Of a stretch of 64,000 bases of DNA, positions 33,312 to 43,101 are shown in pieces; positions within the stretch are counted from its first letter, which is position 1, and each line of letters begins with the position of its first letter. A program made the translations under genes and the position numbers. The stretch is from Chryseobacterium oleae (GTDB taxonomy: Bacteria > Bacteroidota > Bacteroidia > Flavobacteriales > Weeksellaceae). The stretch is from assembly GCF_900115055.1 (NCBI RefSeq), contig NZ_FOVD01000003.1, positions 1 through 64,000 of the forward strand, in the 5' to 3' direction. The notes below the pieces were generated by a model that was not told the origin of the DNA, did not search any database, and saw only the letters and a program-made list of their open reading frames with translations.

Positions 33312-34496
33312 TTAATTTGTAGGGACTGATATCTTTACTTTCTTTTTCTTGGGTTTCTTCCTTTTTCTGTTCAGATAAATAATGAATCCTGTGATGGGAA
33401 GTGAAGCGGCAATCATGCCTGCAAAAAGATATAAAATCCGGCCTGTCATTCCAAAAATGCTTCCTGTATGAAGGTCATAATTTCTTTCTCTTAATGCAGT
33501 TCCATTGCCGATGTTTTTGTCTTTGTAGGATTGATGTTTTAGGAGTTTCCCTGAGTATTGATCAAAACTAAACTGCTCATTCTGGTATTGCTTATTTCCG
33601 TACGTCACCTCAGCATAATACGTTCCTTCTTTTGTCTTCGGAAAGCTGATGAGTGCAGATTTCTTATCCGCCAAGCTTTGTTCTACCCTGTTTCCAACGA
33701 TATTCAAGATGTTTTTCTTGTCTGACGATTCTTCGGAAGGAATGGTGCTCTTGGCCTTCTGTTCGGTTTTTGTTTTTCCGTTCAGTGTTTTTTTGACCCA
33801 TTGATCTACATCCTCAAAATTCCATATCAAAGCGGCGTATGAAATAAGGCATAAAGGTATGACTGCATAAAATCCCAGGACATTGTGCATATCATAATTA
33901 ACCCTTTTCCATTTGGCTGATGTTTTGATCATAAACATCCCTTTGAGTGCCTTCTTATTCATTTTTCGCGGAAACCAGATCACCAGTCCTGAAAAAAGCA
34001 TGATCGCCAATATCAGTGTAGAATATCCGGTAATGGTCTTCCCGATTTTTTCACCCAATAAAAGCCTGCGGTGCAAATCCATCACGATTTCAAAAAAATC
34101 ATTTTTGGCATTTTCCACCTCAAGAACTTTTCCCGTGTAAGGATCTACATACACTCTGTAATAATGAATATAAGAACCCCAATAGGTCAAAGCCTCTTTA
34201 TCCATTTTCAGGGAGCGGAACGCATAGCTTCTGGATGGATCTGAGGATATTTCTACCCTGCTTACCTTTAAGCTGTCCGGAAGTGCCTGCTCTGCTTTTA
34301 GTTTAAGATCGGAAAACTGTAGCTTTTCTTTTTTTATGGTTTTGACGAAATATTTTTCAGGGTGTAATGCATGTTTCAGCTCTTTTTCAAAAGCGAGAAT
34401 ACATCCTGTCACCGCCATTATGACAACTATAAGCCCGGACGTTAGTCCGAGCCATAGATGTAATTGATATGCTGTCTTTCTTAGTATAGAATTCAT
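33312..34496 (-). CDS. PepSY-associated TM protein (PiuB-like, predicted ferric-siderophore reductase partner)
   Basis: A 394-residue inner-membrane protein with a helix near residues 18-36 (LTSGLIVVIMAVTGCILAFE), a PepSY region in the periplasm, further helices around 170-230, and a last helix before a very basic tail (NRKRKKPKKKK). This PiuB/iron-regulated membrane protein group is found beside TonB siderophore receptors and is proposed to reduce ferric siderophores in the periplasm. The start at 34496 gives MNSILRKTAYQLHLWLGL, the usual family start, one base after the TonB receptor stop; a longer frame would overlap it. It is the last gene of the siderophore operon. Confidence 0.88.
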   Translation of the reverse strand: MNSILRKTAYQLHLWLGLTSGLIVVIMAVTGCILAFEKELKHALHPEKYFVKTIKKEKLQFSDLKLKAEQALPDSLKVSRVEISSDPSRSYAFRSLKMDKEALTYWGSYIHYYRVYVDPYTGKVLEVENAKNDFFEIVMDLHRRLLLGEKIGKTITGYSTLILAIMLFSGLVIWFPRKMNKKALKGMFMIKTSAKWKRVNYDMHNVLGFYAVIPLCLISYAALIWNFEDVDQWVKKTLNGKTKTEQKAKSTIPSEESSDKKNILNIVGNRVEQSLADKKSALISFPKTKEGTYYAEVTYGNKQYQNEQFSFDQYSGKLLKHQSYKDKNIGNGTALRERNYDLHTGSIFGMTGRILYLFAGMIAASLPITGFIIYLNRKRKKPKKKKVKISVPTN

Positions 34497-34497
34497 A

Positions 34498-36936
34498 TTA
34501 AAACTTAAGAGTAACCTCCGCCACAAAGTTACGAGGCATTTGGGCAACTATAACACCCTGCCCTGCGAAATACTGCGCATTTCCTAAATTATTCATTTTA
34601 AATCCTAGTCTGTATCTTTCTTTTTCAAGTGATACGGAAGCATTCACTAAAGTATAAGCCGGGAATATAAACTGTCCGGTAGCCGAGTTGTCTACACTAA
34701 TCTGCTCACCCACACGGTTCATCCCAAAACCTAATCCAAGACCTGAAAGTCCCTGGATCGGCAATATGTAGCTCACCCAAGAATTGAATACATTAGCAGG
34801 CCCTGAAGAAGACGGACGACGGCCATCTACATTGGCAGCCGCTTTTACAAACTTACTGTCATTATAAGAATATCCTGCCATAATATTCAGGCCCTGAATA
34901 GGATTCAGAATGGTTTCAATTTCAATCCCTTTACTTCTCTGTTCTCCGTCCTGGATGGTGACATTATAGCTTGTTCCGCCCCGCGACACAATATCTGCTC
35001 TTAGCATATTGTTAACTAAAATATCATAATATCCTACTGTGAAATTCACTCTGTTTCTCCAAAGATTTCCTTTGAATCCTACTTCCCACTGATTAGACCT
35101 CTGCGGTTTGAAATCTCCACTGTAGTCTGCAAGTGGCTGCGCAACCGGAGCTAAATTACTGAAACCATTCATGTAGTTAGCGTATGCTGACAAACGCTCT
35201 TTAATGATCTGATAAGATAAACCAAATTTTGGAGACAACGCATTCTGATTGAATGGTCCCGAATTAGAATTCTTAACTAAATCAAGCTGTCCTTTGCTTT
35301 CATAATGGTCAAAACGTAAACTCAACAAAGTAACCAAACGGTCTGTAATATATACTGCGTCGGAAATGTAAGCGCCATAAATATTACTTGATGCCGTATT
35401 TCGTACTAAAGGTGCTGTAGAAGTCTGAATTTTCTGTAACGCCAAATCTCTGGTTATATTACCATATGTGCCTGTTATCGGCGGAGCTATAGGCGCTGTA
35501 GGATTTCTGGGATCAATGTAATCAAATACAACAATTGGTGAAAGGTTATTATTCATAGACTGGTTTAAATAATCCAATCCTACAAGAACCTTATTTTTGA
35601 TTTTTCCTATTTTGAATTCCCCGTTAAAGTTCTGCTGAACACTGGTAGACGCTCCTTCGCCATTCTGCCACTGTACATTACGCTCTAAAAGATTATCCGT
35701 ATTTCCTCTCATGAACTGATATTGATACAATCCTTCCGTTTTTCTGTAATTTCTTGAGATCAAAGTCTGTGAAGTCCACTGATCTGAAATTTTATAATTA
35801 ATCTCAGCTTTTACGTTAATGGAAGGTGCCTTTAAGCTCATATCATTATTGGAATAAGATCTTTTCCAATCGTATCCAAGCTCATCCGGAGTGGTTGCGA
35901 TGAATGGTCTGGTTCTCGGCAAAAAGATGATCGGCGTATTCGTTCCTTCATAGGTGTAAATCTGGGCTCCCAAATTAAATTTTAAACGGTCATTCACCTG
36001 GTAGCTGAATGTAGGCGCCACAAACATGGATTTTCTGAACTCAGAATCTCTGAATCCGTTCTGGTACTGATAGGCAGCATTCAAACGGAATAACGTCTTT
36101 CTTGACTCTGTGATTGGACCGTAAACATCAGCCGTCACACGGTTCAGGTTATAACTTCCCAAAAGATAAGAAGCTTCTCCCCCGAAATAATCTTTTGGCT
36201 TTTTCGTCACCACATTAATTAATCCTCCAAACGAATTCACCGCACCACCATACAAAGTTCCGGAAGGTCCTTTGATCACGTCGATACGTTCAATATCCGC
36301 AGGATCAATTTCTGAGTTGGTGGTCGCGGGAACACCATCTACCATAGAAACCCTGGTAGGAAAACCTCTTAAATTGTAGTAGAAACTTCCGTCTCCCGCT
36401 CTACCTGCACTTCCCTGCATTTTCACAATACCCGGGACGTTTTTTAAAGCATCTGACATATCATACACCAACTGCTCTTTCAGGATTTGCTGATTGATGC
36501 TTGTATACATTTGTGGGTTTTCAATGTTTCTCAAAGGCATTTTAGAGATTGAAGTACTGTCTCTGTCCAGAAACTTATTTCTGCTGAAGGCATAAACTGT
36601 AATCCCTTCAATCACATTGTTTTCTGTTTCAGGGTAAATCACCGGAATTTCAAAGACATCTTTTTCAATACGGATTTGCTCACGCATCAATTCAATGTCA
36701 TTTAAAACCACCTGAAGCGTATATTCTCCCGGTGGCACATTATCAAAATAGTATTCTCCTAAACTGTTGGTCTTAGCCTGATACGGCGTATTAACTAATC
36801 TTAAAAGTGCATTCTTCACGGGCACCTTTTCAGACAACATGATCTTTCCGTTAACACGTTCACTCTGCTGGGCAGAAACAAATAATGGAAGACCGACAAG
36901 AAATAAAAGTAATATAGGGGTTTTAAATATTTTCAT
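34498..36936 (-). CDS. TonB-dependent siderophore receptor
   Basis: An 812-residue outer-membrane receptor. It has a signal peptide (MKIFKTPILLLFLVGLPLF then VSAQQ), a CarboxypepD_reg-like domain (about 28-105), a plug (about 125-235, with LVYDMSDALKNVPGIVKMQG and YYNLRGF) and a 22-strand barrel ending in FVAEVTLKF. The plug layout is that of FhuE/FpvA-type siderophore receptors. The start at 36936 is chosen because it begins the signal peptide; an upstream extension of 59 residues would overlap the AMP-ligase gene and has no signal character. It still overlaps that gene by 14 bp. Placed after the biosynthetic genes, it should take up the operon's own ferric siderophore. Confidence 0.93.
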   Translation of the reverse strand: MKIFKTPILLLFLVGLPLFVSAQQSERVNGKIMLSEKVPVKNALLRLVNTPYQAKTNSLGEYYFDNVPPGEYTLQVVLNDIELMREQIRIEKDVFEIPVIYPETENNVIEGITVYAFSRNKFLDRDSTSISKMPLRNIENPQMYTSINQQILKEQLVYDMSDALKNVPGIVKMQGSAGRAGDGSFYYNLRGFPTRVSMVDGVPATTNSEIDPADIERIDVIKGPSGTLYGGAVNSFGGLINVVTKKPKDYFGGEASYLLGSYNLNRVTADVYGPITESRKTLFRLNAAYQYQNGFRDSEFRKSMFVAPTFSYQVNDRLKFNLGAQIYTYEGTNTPIIFLPRTRPFIATTPDELGYDWKRSYSNNDMSLKAPSINVKAEINYKISDQWTSQTLISRNYRKTEGLYQYQFMRGNTDNLLERNVQWQNGEGASTSVQQNFNGEFKIGKIKNKVLVGLDYLNQSMNNNLSPIVVFDYIDPRNPTAPIAPPITGTYGNITRDLALQKIQTSTAPLVRNTASSNIYGAYISDAVYITDRLVTLLSLRFDHYESKGQLDLVKNSNSGPFNQNALSPKFGLSYQIIKERLSAYANYMNGFSNLAPVAQPLADYSGDFKPQRSNQWEVGFKGNLWRNRVNFTVGYYDILVNNMLRADIVSRGGTSYNVTIQDGEQRSKGIEIETILNPIQGLNIMAGYSYNDSKFVKAAANVDGRRPSSSGPANVFNSWVSYILPIQGLSGLGLGFGMNRVGEQISVDNSATGQFIFPAYTLVNASVSLEKERYRLGFKMNNLGNAQYFAGQGVIVAQMPRNFVAEVTLKF

Positions 36937-38311
36937 GCTGTAAGTTTTGTAACAGGGGATAGTTGATTTTGCCGTTTTGTGATAATGGAAATGATTCGAT
37001 GTGTTCGGTGCGTACGTACTGCGGGTTGATTCGCAGCTTATTTTTAATGGTTTCTGTAATGGTTTGGGGATCAATTTCGATGTTGTCATACAGAACAATG
37101 ATTTTTTTGTCATTGCCGTTCAGACAAACCACTGTATTCCCTTCGAGTTCATTCTTAAGGATAAACTCTACCTCATCCAGATTGAGACGGATCCCGAAAA
37201 GCTTCATGATGCGTTTGATTCTTCCTGTGATATAATACAGTCCGTTCTGCCCTCTTCTGCCTGTATCTCCTGTATGAAGAAGCTTAGGCTGTTCGTAGGT
37301 CGACAGATCTTCAAGCTTGTTGGCATATCCACCGCTGATGCTTGAATGTAAAAATAGGAGTTCATCTGTTTCTTCATCGATCTGGAAGCTTCCTCCGTGT
37401 ACAGGAGTCCCAATAGACGTTTCTTCTTCAAGGAGTCCGTCTGTGGTAAGATAAGCCATTCTTCCGCCTGCTTCGGTCTGTCCGTATTGGGCAAAGAACT
37501 GTTTATTGAACTCAAGGCAGTAATTGAAGATGGTTTTTCTCAATTCTGCATTGATTACTCCTCCCGTATGAGTCATGTATCTCAGGCTGGTGCTGTCTTT
37601 TCTGAAGAATCCGATTCTGTTCAGGTTTTCATACAGATACGGAACGCCTCCCAATGTGCTGTAACCGTACTCTTCCATTTCATCCCAGAATGCTTTCTGC
37701 ATGATGTCTTTGTCCGTGCAGACTATTCTTCCCGCACGCATACAGTTGGTGGTAAAAATAGAAAAACCGTACACGAAATTAATCGGTACGTTGAGCGGAA
37801 CTACATCAGATTCCAGGATAGGCATGTATTGAAGGATGCTCACGGCATTCTGATAAAGGTTTTCATCCGAAAGTTTCACCAGTTTTGGAACTCCGGTGGT
37901 TCCGGAAGTGCTTAAAAGGATCTTGATATCAGGATGAATCGTGACCTCCGGTTGGTAATCTTCTTTAGCAAAGATTTTCACTGTTTCCGAAAACTCCTTT
38001 AACGAATATCCCTGGACCTCATCTCTTGAGGGATCAAAGATATATTTGGGACGGTATTCTGCTTCCAGACGTTCTTTAAATTCCGGATGCAGTTTCTGTC
38101 CCAAAACAGCAATGGCATGTGCGGTTCCATAGAAATTTAGGAGTACTTCAATACTGGGCACCTGATTGTCATTGTACAAAAAGATCAATCCTTTTTCTAC
38201 AGGATTGAGGCCTAAAGAACGATACAGCGTTCCAACCGGCGTGGAAACACCGGTGGAAGCATCTGTAAACAACAAGTTCTTGTTGGCAATTACATTTTCT
38301 AAAATTTTCAT
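36923..38311 (-). CDS. AMP-dependent acyl ligase of the siderophore operon
   Basis: A 462-residue adenylate-forming enzyme. The motifs are A3 STSGTTGVPK (134-143), A5 AQYGQTEAGGR, A7/A8 HTGDTGRRGQNGLYYITGRI and the C-terminal A10 lysine in LSQNGKINY. It lies 4 bp downstream of an acyl carrier protein gene, so it most likely activates a carboxylic acid and loads it onto that carrier. In a citrate-based siderophore pathway the acid could be fumarate or a fatty acid, both reported to me as parts of Chryseobacterium chryseochelins. It is inference which one. NIS siderophore pathways normally need no carrier protein, so this is an unusual addition. Confidence 0.85.
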   Translation of the reverse strand: MKILENVIANKNLLFTDASTGVSTPVGTLYRSLGLNPVEKGLIFLYNDNQVPSIEVLLNFYGTAHAIAVLGQKLHPEFKERLEAEYRPKYIFDPSRDEVQGYSLKEFSETVKIFAKEDYQPEVTIHPDIKILLSTSGTTGVPKLVKLSDENLYQNAVSILQYMPILESDVVPLNVPINFVYGFSIFTTNCMRAGRIVCTDKDIMQKAFWDEMEEYGYSTLGGVPYLYENLNRIGFFRKDSTSLRYMTHTGGVINAELRKTIFNYCLEFNKQFFAQYGQTEAGGRMAYLTTDGLLEEETSIGTPVHGGSFQIDEETDELLFLHSSISGGYANKLEDLSTYEQPKLLHTGDTGRRGQNGLYYITGRIKRIMKLFGIRLNLDEVEFILKNELEGNTVVCLNGNDKKIIVLYDNIEIDPQTITETIKNKLRINPQYVRTEHIESFPLSQNGKINYPLLQNLQHENI

Positions 38312-38315
38312 ATAC

Positions 38316-38561
38316 TTAGTTTTCTACGAGTACATCGTATTTTTTCATTTTTTCGCGGATCTTTCCGACGGTTCCCATTTCAAGGATGTCATTAAAGTCA
38401 AACTTGACACGGTAGAACTGCTCCAAAGCTTCTACAATAAGCAGATGCGATATAGAGTCCCACTCAGGAATCTCCTGATAGGTAAGGTTTTCGTCTACTA
38501 TTTCTTTTTTCACAGCGATTGCTGATGCGATAATTTCATAAAATTCGTCTGTTGTGTGCAT
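38316..38561 (-). CDS. Acyl carrier protein of the siderophore operon
   Basis: An 81-residue carrier protein. The phosphopantetheine attachment serine is S36 in PEWDSISHL, and the helix-2 region (LLIVEALEQFYRVKFDFNDI) is typical. It is distinct from a fatty-acid AcpP in having the WDSISH form, as in D-alanyl or specialised carriers. It lies 1 bp after the MATE gene and 4 bp before the AMP-ligase gene, the two forming a natural activation pair. A phosphopantetheinyl transferase is not in the window. Confidence 0.9.
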   Translation of the reverse strand: MHTTDEFYEIIASAIAVKKEIVDENLTYQEIPEWDSISHLLIVEALEQFYRVKFDFNDILEMGTVGKIREKMKKYDVLVEN

Positions 38562-38562
38562 T

Positions 38563-39966
38563 TTAAATTTTTATAGTTTTCCATTTACCATTTTTGAAGA
38601 TCATGAGGAACAGTACAGCCAGTACGATTTCCGAAGAAACAATAGCGGTGAATATTCCTTTCAGTTCCCATTGAAGCCTTACCCCAAGCAGGTAAGCCAA
38701 AGGAAGCTGAATCACATAGAACATGATCATGTACAGCAGGGTTACCTGCATAATATTGCCGGCCGCATTAAGCGCACGGCTGATCACCATTGTAAAGCCT
38801 AATAAGAGATAAGCCATAGACACCACATGGATGTATTGTACGGCATATCGTGCTACCTCAGCTTCCTTGGTGAAGAACGTCACCACATATTCCGCAGCGA
38901 ACTGCCAGAATATAGCGACGGCTATCAGATAAGTCATATTGATCCCTCCGGCTCTCCATACCGTTTTCTCTGCGCGGTCCGGATTTCCGGCTCCTAAATT
39001 CTGTCCTGTAAGAACCCCTGCGGCATTTCCTATTCCCCAGGCAGGCATCGTAGCAACAGAAGCAATTCTCTGCGCAATAATGTATCCTGCAAGAGCAGTA
39101 GTCCCAAAGGTAGCGATGATTTTAACCATGATCAGCCAGCTTGAAGCAGGAATAATATACTGAACCAGCCCGCCAAAAGTAATTTTCAGGATTTTCTTAA
39201 TTAAAGGCAGATCAAGATGAAATTTCACAAGGATATTCACACTGGTTTTGCGTGTAAGAAGAATAAAGAACTGATACAAAACCGCCAGTAACCGGGATAA
39301 TATGGTAGCATATGCCAATCCCATTATTCCGTAAGCGGGAATAAAACCCAATCCGAAAACAAGAATTACCGCAAAGACCATACTGGAGATATGACAAAGC
39401 CAAAGCGACTTCATCGCCAGATCCGCATCACCGGCTCCTCTGAACAAACCATTGATAGACAGGCGCAAAATTACCAGACCGATACTCAGAAAGACCAGTT
39501 TGGAAAAAGGGAGTCCGTTATCTACAATCCCCGTATTGAATCCAAGGAAACTGATAATCTCACCCGCAAAAAGGAATGACAGACCGCCAATCAGTAATGC
39601 AAAAGCAGAGGCCAGCAATATGATATAATGCGCAGTCCGGCTCATACCTTCCTGATCTTTTTCTCCGGCTCTCCTGGCCGTAAGTGTTGCAGCAGCGATA
39701 CCCAAACCAATAGCAATTGCATTGGCAAAATTGATATAGTTATCTGCAATTCCCACGAGTCCAAGGACCTTGTCTCCCAATTTTGCAATAATTAAAAGAT
39801 TGATACTGACAAAAACAGATTCCATCACGAGCTCCATCACCATCGGAATGGCAAGGCTGAAGATAGAACGGTTGATACTCCCTGAGGTAAGTTCTACTTT
39901 TTTTCCCGCTAAAGCTCCGTACGCAAATACAGAGCCTTCTTTTACAAGATGCAGAAACTTTCTCAT
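38563..39966 (-). CDS. MATE-family transporter, predicted siderophore exporter
   Basis: A 467-residue, 12-TM MATE transporter with the usual two-fold repeat (SINRSIFSLAIPMVMELVME at the start, QNLGAGNPDRAEKTVW in the C-terminal half). It overlaps the upstream IucA/IucC gene by 4 bp (ATGA) and is followed 1 bp later by the carrier protein gene. Its position inside a siderophore operon that has no other exporter makes it the likely export pump for the finished siderophore. Its paralogue at 19907 has a different context. Confidence 0.9.
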   Translation of the reverse strand: MRKFLHLVKEGSVFAYGALAGKKVELTSGSINRSIFSLAIPMVMELVMESVFVSINLLIIAKLGDKVLGLVGIADNYINFANAIAIGLGIAAATLTARRAGEKDQEGMSRTAHYIILLASAFALLIGGLSFLFAGEIISFLGFNTGIVDNGLPFSKLVFLSIGLVILRLSINGLFRGAGDADLAMKSLWLCHISSMVFAVILVFGLGFIPAYGIMGLAYATILSRLLAVLYQFFILLTRKTSVNILVKFHLDLPLIKKILKITFGGLVQYIIPASSWLIMVKIIATFGTTALAGYIIAQRIASVATMPAWGIGNAAGVLTGQNLGAGNPDRAEKTVWRAGGINMTYLIAVAIFWQFAAEYVVTFFTKEAEVARYAVQYIHVVSMAYLLLGFTMVISRALNAAGNIMQVTLLYMIMFYVIQLPLAYLLGVRLQWELKGIFTAIVSSEIVLAVLFLMIFKNGKWKTIKI

Positions 39967-41777
39967 ACCGTCGCTACAGAGTTTTTATTGGCAATCTGAT
40001 ACAAAGGATTCGGCAGTGCACCGTCTTTCTTTGGAATAGCAAATGCTTTATTTTCGCTGTAACCGTTGTTTTTCAAACGCAGACTGTTGATGTAGAACCT
40101 TTTGAATGTAGGAACATACAGGTCATATTTTTCATAACGTTCATTCAGATGAGGATTGTGATTTTTATAGTTTTCTATACAAGCGTGAACAAGCGTCCAG
40201 AAGGTTTCTTCCTCAAAGTTGGAATGCGTATGTAGAACATTGGATAAATACCTGAAGAACGCATCAAAAACACCCAAAAGAATAGACAACGGAACGTTTT
40301 CCTTGTTGGAAGACTGGATCAGTCCGTCTGCCAGATGATCAGGAAGTTTCTGCCTAGCTTCTGCGGTCAGGACAATATCATCCACAAAATCTTTGATCAC
40401 AATTCTCTGCGGTACTCCGTTTTTCAATACCACCATGATGTTTTCTCCATGAGGCGTTACACAAAGAGAATGGGTGTAATAAATGTGAAGCAACGGCGTA
40501 AGATAAGCATCCAGATAATCTGTGATCCACTGCTGAATAGTAATTCCGGCCTGCTCTGCAAAAGCCTGTACCAATGGAACTCCATTCTGATCTACAAAAA
40601 GCAGGGAAGCCATGGTAAACATTTCTTCGTCTTCCTGTAAATAGTTGGAAGCACTTTCGCGCCATAAAGCTCCAAGAAATTCGTTGTACTGATAAGGAAC
40701 ACCGGCAATCGCACTGTATTGAGGATGCAGATAAGCAATAGAAGCTTCTTCTCCTAAAAATATGGTTCCTTTTGTTTCAAGATAAGCATCACCTTTGATC
40801 AGTCCTTTCACCCAGTCTGTAATGGAAGGGGCAATTTTCATCTGCTTAGGCGACAGTCCTCTGATATTTCCTGTACTTAAAATAGAAACAGCGGTTTTCA
40901 GATATCTTTTTTCAGGATGATCTGTATTAAACAAAGTTCTGATACTCTGTTGCGGGCTATACACATCATTTCCTTCTCCTAACAGAATTAAGATACCGGA
41001 TGCAATATCGCCTGCAAAGTGAATCTTCAGCTTATGTTCCCACTGCCATGGATGCACGGGAATTAAATTATAATCCTCAGGAGACTTTCCGGAATCAATC
41101 AACTTTTGTTGAAAATCCTGATACAATTCGTCTCCAATTTCAGAACGGTAAAAGTCTTCCTGATCAATAGGTTCCAGCGACTGGAACGCTGATCTGTCCT
41201 TATGAGCAGCCAGCCACAGCACTTTTAATTCCTCTCCCGCTTCCGGAGCAAAGGTTTCAAGATCGGTAGGAGAAAATCCTAACCTGCTTTTGTTAACGAT
41301 CACCCACGGATGACCTGTCATCTGATGTTCTACCGTTTGGTAATTACTGGATGCCAGTTCTTTTGAAGACATAACGCCTCTTGATAAAATCAGTGCATCA
41401 CAATATAAGGTATGAAGCAATTCTTCGGTATATCTCGCCAGTGTATTGGCATCTAAATCGAATACAGTCTGCATTTCAAGGAAGAACTGAGGAATATTCA
41501 GTGCTGAGGTTGGTACTCCATTCTCTATTTTCGCGATACTGTCTGTATCAATATGCCAGTAGTCCATCATTCTTTCCTGTCCGCGGAAAACGTATTCTAT
41601 AGTTTCGATCCCCGTTTCCAGTTTGAAGACCGTAAATCCGCCTTCATCCTGAGTAACGGCAACAGGTTTTAACCGTTCTTCATGCATTAACTCTGCAATC
41701 GTCTTGGCCATAAGGTCTCTGTTTGCCTGTAGCCAGATTTCCTGGCTTATTGTATTATTTTTTAAGTGGGTGTTCAT
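39963..41777 (-). CDS. IucA/IucC-family NIS siderophore synthetase
   Basis: A 604-residue NRPS-independent siderophore synthetase, which adenylates a citrate-type carboxylate and joins it to an amine or alcohol. The conserved blocks are HPWQWEHKL (H242), SPQQSIRTLFNTDHPEKRYL, STGNIRGL, and the C-terminal HGENIMVVLKNGVP (FhuF-like region). The start at 41777 (MNTHLKNNT) is chosen because it follows the N-hydroxylase stop by 7 bp; an upstream start would overlap it. As it is the second NIS synthetase in the operon, it probably catalyses one of the two condensations on citrate. Confidence 0.93.
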   Translation of the reverse strand: MNTHLKNNTISQEIWLQANRDLMAKTIAELMHEERLKPVAVTQDEGGFTVFKLETGIETIEYVFRGQERMMDYWHIDTDSIAKIENGVPTSALNIPQFFLEMQTVFDLDANTLARYTEELLHTLYCDALILSRGVMSSKELASSNYQTVEHQMTGHPWVIVNKSRLGFSPTDLETFAPEAGEELKVLWLAAHKDRSAFQSLEPIDQEDFYRSEIGDELYQDFQQKLIDSGKSPEDYNLIPVHPWQWEHKLKIHFAGDIASGILILLGEGNDVYSPQQSIRTLFNTDHPEKRYLKTAVSILSTGNIRGLSPKQMKIAPSITDWVKGLIKGDAYLETKGTIFLGEEASIAYLHPQYSAIAGVPYQYNEFLGALWRESASNYLQEDEEMFTMASLLFVDQNGVPLVQAFAEQAGITIQQWITDYLDAYLTPLLHIYYTHSLCVTPHGENIMVVLKNGVPQRIVIKDFVDDIVLTAEARQKLPDHLADGLIQSSNKENVPLSILLGVFDAFFRYLSNVLHTHSNFEEETFWTLVHACIENYKNHNPHLNERYEKYDLYVPTFKRFYINSLRLKNNGYSENKAFAIPKKDGALPNPLYQIANKNSVATV

Positions 41778-41784
41778 TGTTCTG

Positions 41785-43101
41785 TTATATTTTGACAGTT
41801 GATACAGCAGCATGTTTCTCTACATCAAAATCCTGGAAAGCAATTTTCTTTTCGATTTTGTAATGTTCTCTTCCCAAAATGTCATTGATGATATAGGAAT
41901 TACGGTAGGCCGCCATTCCAAGATCGGTAGAAATGTAGCTGTGGGTGTGTACTTCTGCATGAAGCACATAGATTTCACCGCCGTTATGGTCTATGGAATA
42001 ATTCCTGTTGACCGCAAATAATCCTGTAGAATCTCTTTTAATTCTGGACTGAATATTTTTCAGGAAAGCAGGTTCATGATAACGGTATCCTGTTCCTACT
42101 ACCAGATAGTCAGCTTCCTGTTCGTAAGGAACCTCTTGTTCCAATTGTGTGAACTCAAGAGTTAAATGATCAGGATTGCTGTTGTCAACCCTATCCAACT
42201 GGCTGTTTGGAATGATGGTAAGGTTTGGATCAGCATTATCAATATTCAGGTCGTAGATGAAATCATAGATCTGGTTGATGAGGTCGTAATTGATTCCTTT
42301 GAACTGGGCCTGCTGCTTGCTTAATATTGATTTTCTTGCCGCTTCGTCCCTGCTGTAGAAATAATCAACATAATCAGGAGAAGTCAGTTCCAGCGTCAGC
42401 TTTGAATATTCCATCGGGAAGAAACGGTCCGGACGTGAATACCAACCCAATTGGGTATTTTCATCACGGCTTTGCAATAAATCATAAAAAACCTCAGCTG
42501 CACTTTGTCCTGAACCGATCACGGCAATTTTTTTACCCTGCGCTAAAAGTTCTTCCTTACGGTACAGATAAGAGCTTGTATGAAGAATACGGGAATCCTC
42601 TTTCGGAATAAACGAAGGAATATGAGGCTGTGTCCCTGTTCCCAGGATCAGTCTTTCTGTTCTGAACACCTCTGTCTCCTTGGTTTTGGTATGAATGGTT
42701 GTGATTAAATACAGTCCGTTTTCATACACAATATCAACCACCTGTGTTGAAAAACGACACTGTGGAAGCTGGCTCACTACCCATTGACAGTAACGGTTGT
42801 ATTCTTTACGCGGAATGAAAAAATCTTCCCTGATAAAGAATTTGTACAGCCTGTTCGTTTCTTTCAGATAGTTCAGAAGGCTTAAAGGATTCGTAGGATC
42901 TGCCATGGATACACAGTCGCACAGAAAAGGCGTCTGTAGTGTTACGTGGTCAATCATTAATCCCGGATGCCAGTCGAAACCATCTCTCTGGTCAAGGAAA
43001 AGTGTTTTTAATTCAGAAATCGGATTGGATAAAGCGGCAAGTCCTAAATTAAAAGGACCAATACCTATTCCGATCACGTTATATATCGTGTCGTTATTCA
43101 T
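41785..43101 (-). CDS. Lysine/diamine N-hydroxylase (IucD/RhbE-like flavoprotein)
   Basis: A 438-residue class B flavin monooxygenase that hydroxylates a terminal amine, the step that makes the hydroxamate precursor. The FAD motif is GIGIGPFNLG (11-20), the NADPH motif VIGSGQSAAEVF, and the late VVGTGYRYHEP is the ATGY-type signature of siderophore N-hydroxylases. By context, with a decarboxylase first in the operon and a lysine 4-hydroxylase-like gene opposite, the substrate is probably (3-hydroxy)cadaverine rather than lysine itself. It overlaps the upstream IucA/IucC-GNAT gene by 8 bp. Confidence 0.92.
   Translation of the reverse strand: MNNDTIYNVIGIGIGPFNLGLAALSNPISELKTLFLDQRDGFDWHPGLMIDHVTLQTPFLCDCVSMADPTNPLSLLNYLKETNRLYKFFIREDFFIPRKEYNRYCQWVVSQLPQCRFSTQVVDIVYENGLYLITTIHTKTKETEVFRTERLILGTGTQPHIPSFIPKEDSRILHTSSYLYRKEELLAQGKKIAVIGSGQSAAEVFYDLLQSRDENTQLGWYSRPDRFFPMEYSKLTLELTSPDYVDYFYSRDEAARKSILSKQQAQFKGINYDLINQIYDFIYDLNIDNADPNLTIIPNSQLDRVDNSNPDHLTLEFTQLEQEVPYEQEADYLVVGTGYRYHEPAFLKNIQSRIKRDSTGLFAVNRNYSIDHNGGEIYVLHAEVHTHSYISTDLGMAAYRNSYIINDILGREHYKIEKKIAFQDFDVEKHAAVSTVKI

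Noticed and set aside
34497..34547. Extended start for the PepSY protein
   Set aside because: It would overlap the TonB receptor's end and adds non-membrane residues; MNSILRK at 34496 is the family-typical start.
37397..37915. 172-codon open frame opposite the AMP-ligase gene
   Set aside because: Antisense shadow of a gene whose A3-A8 motifs are intact; no start signal.
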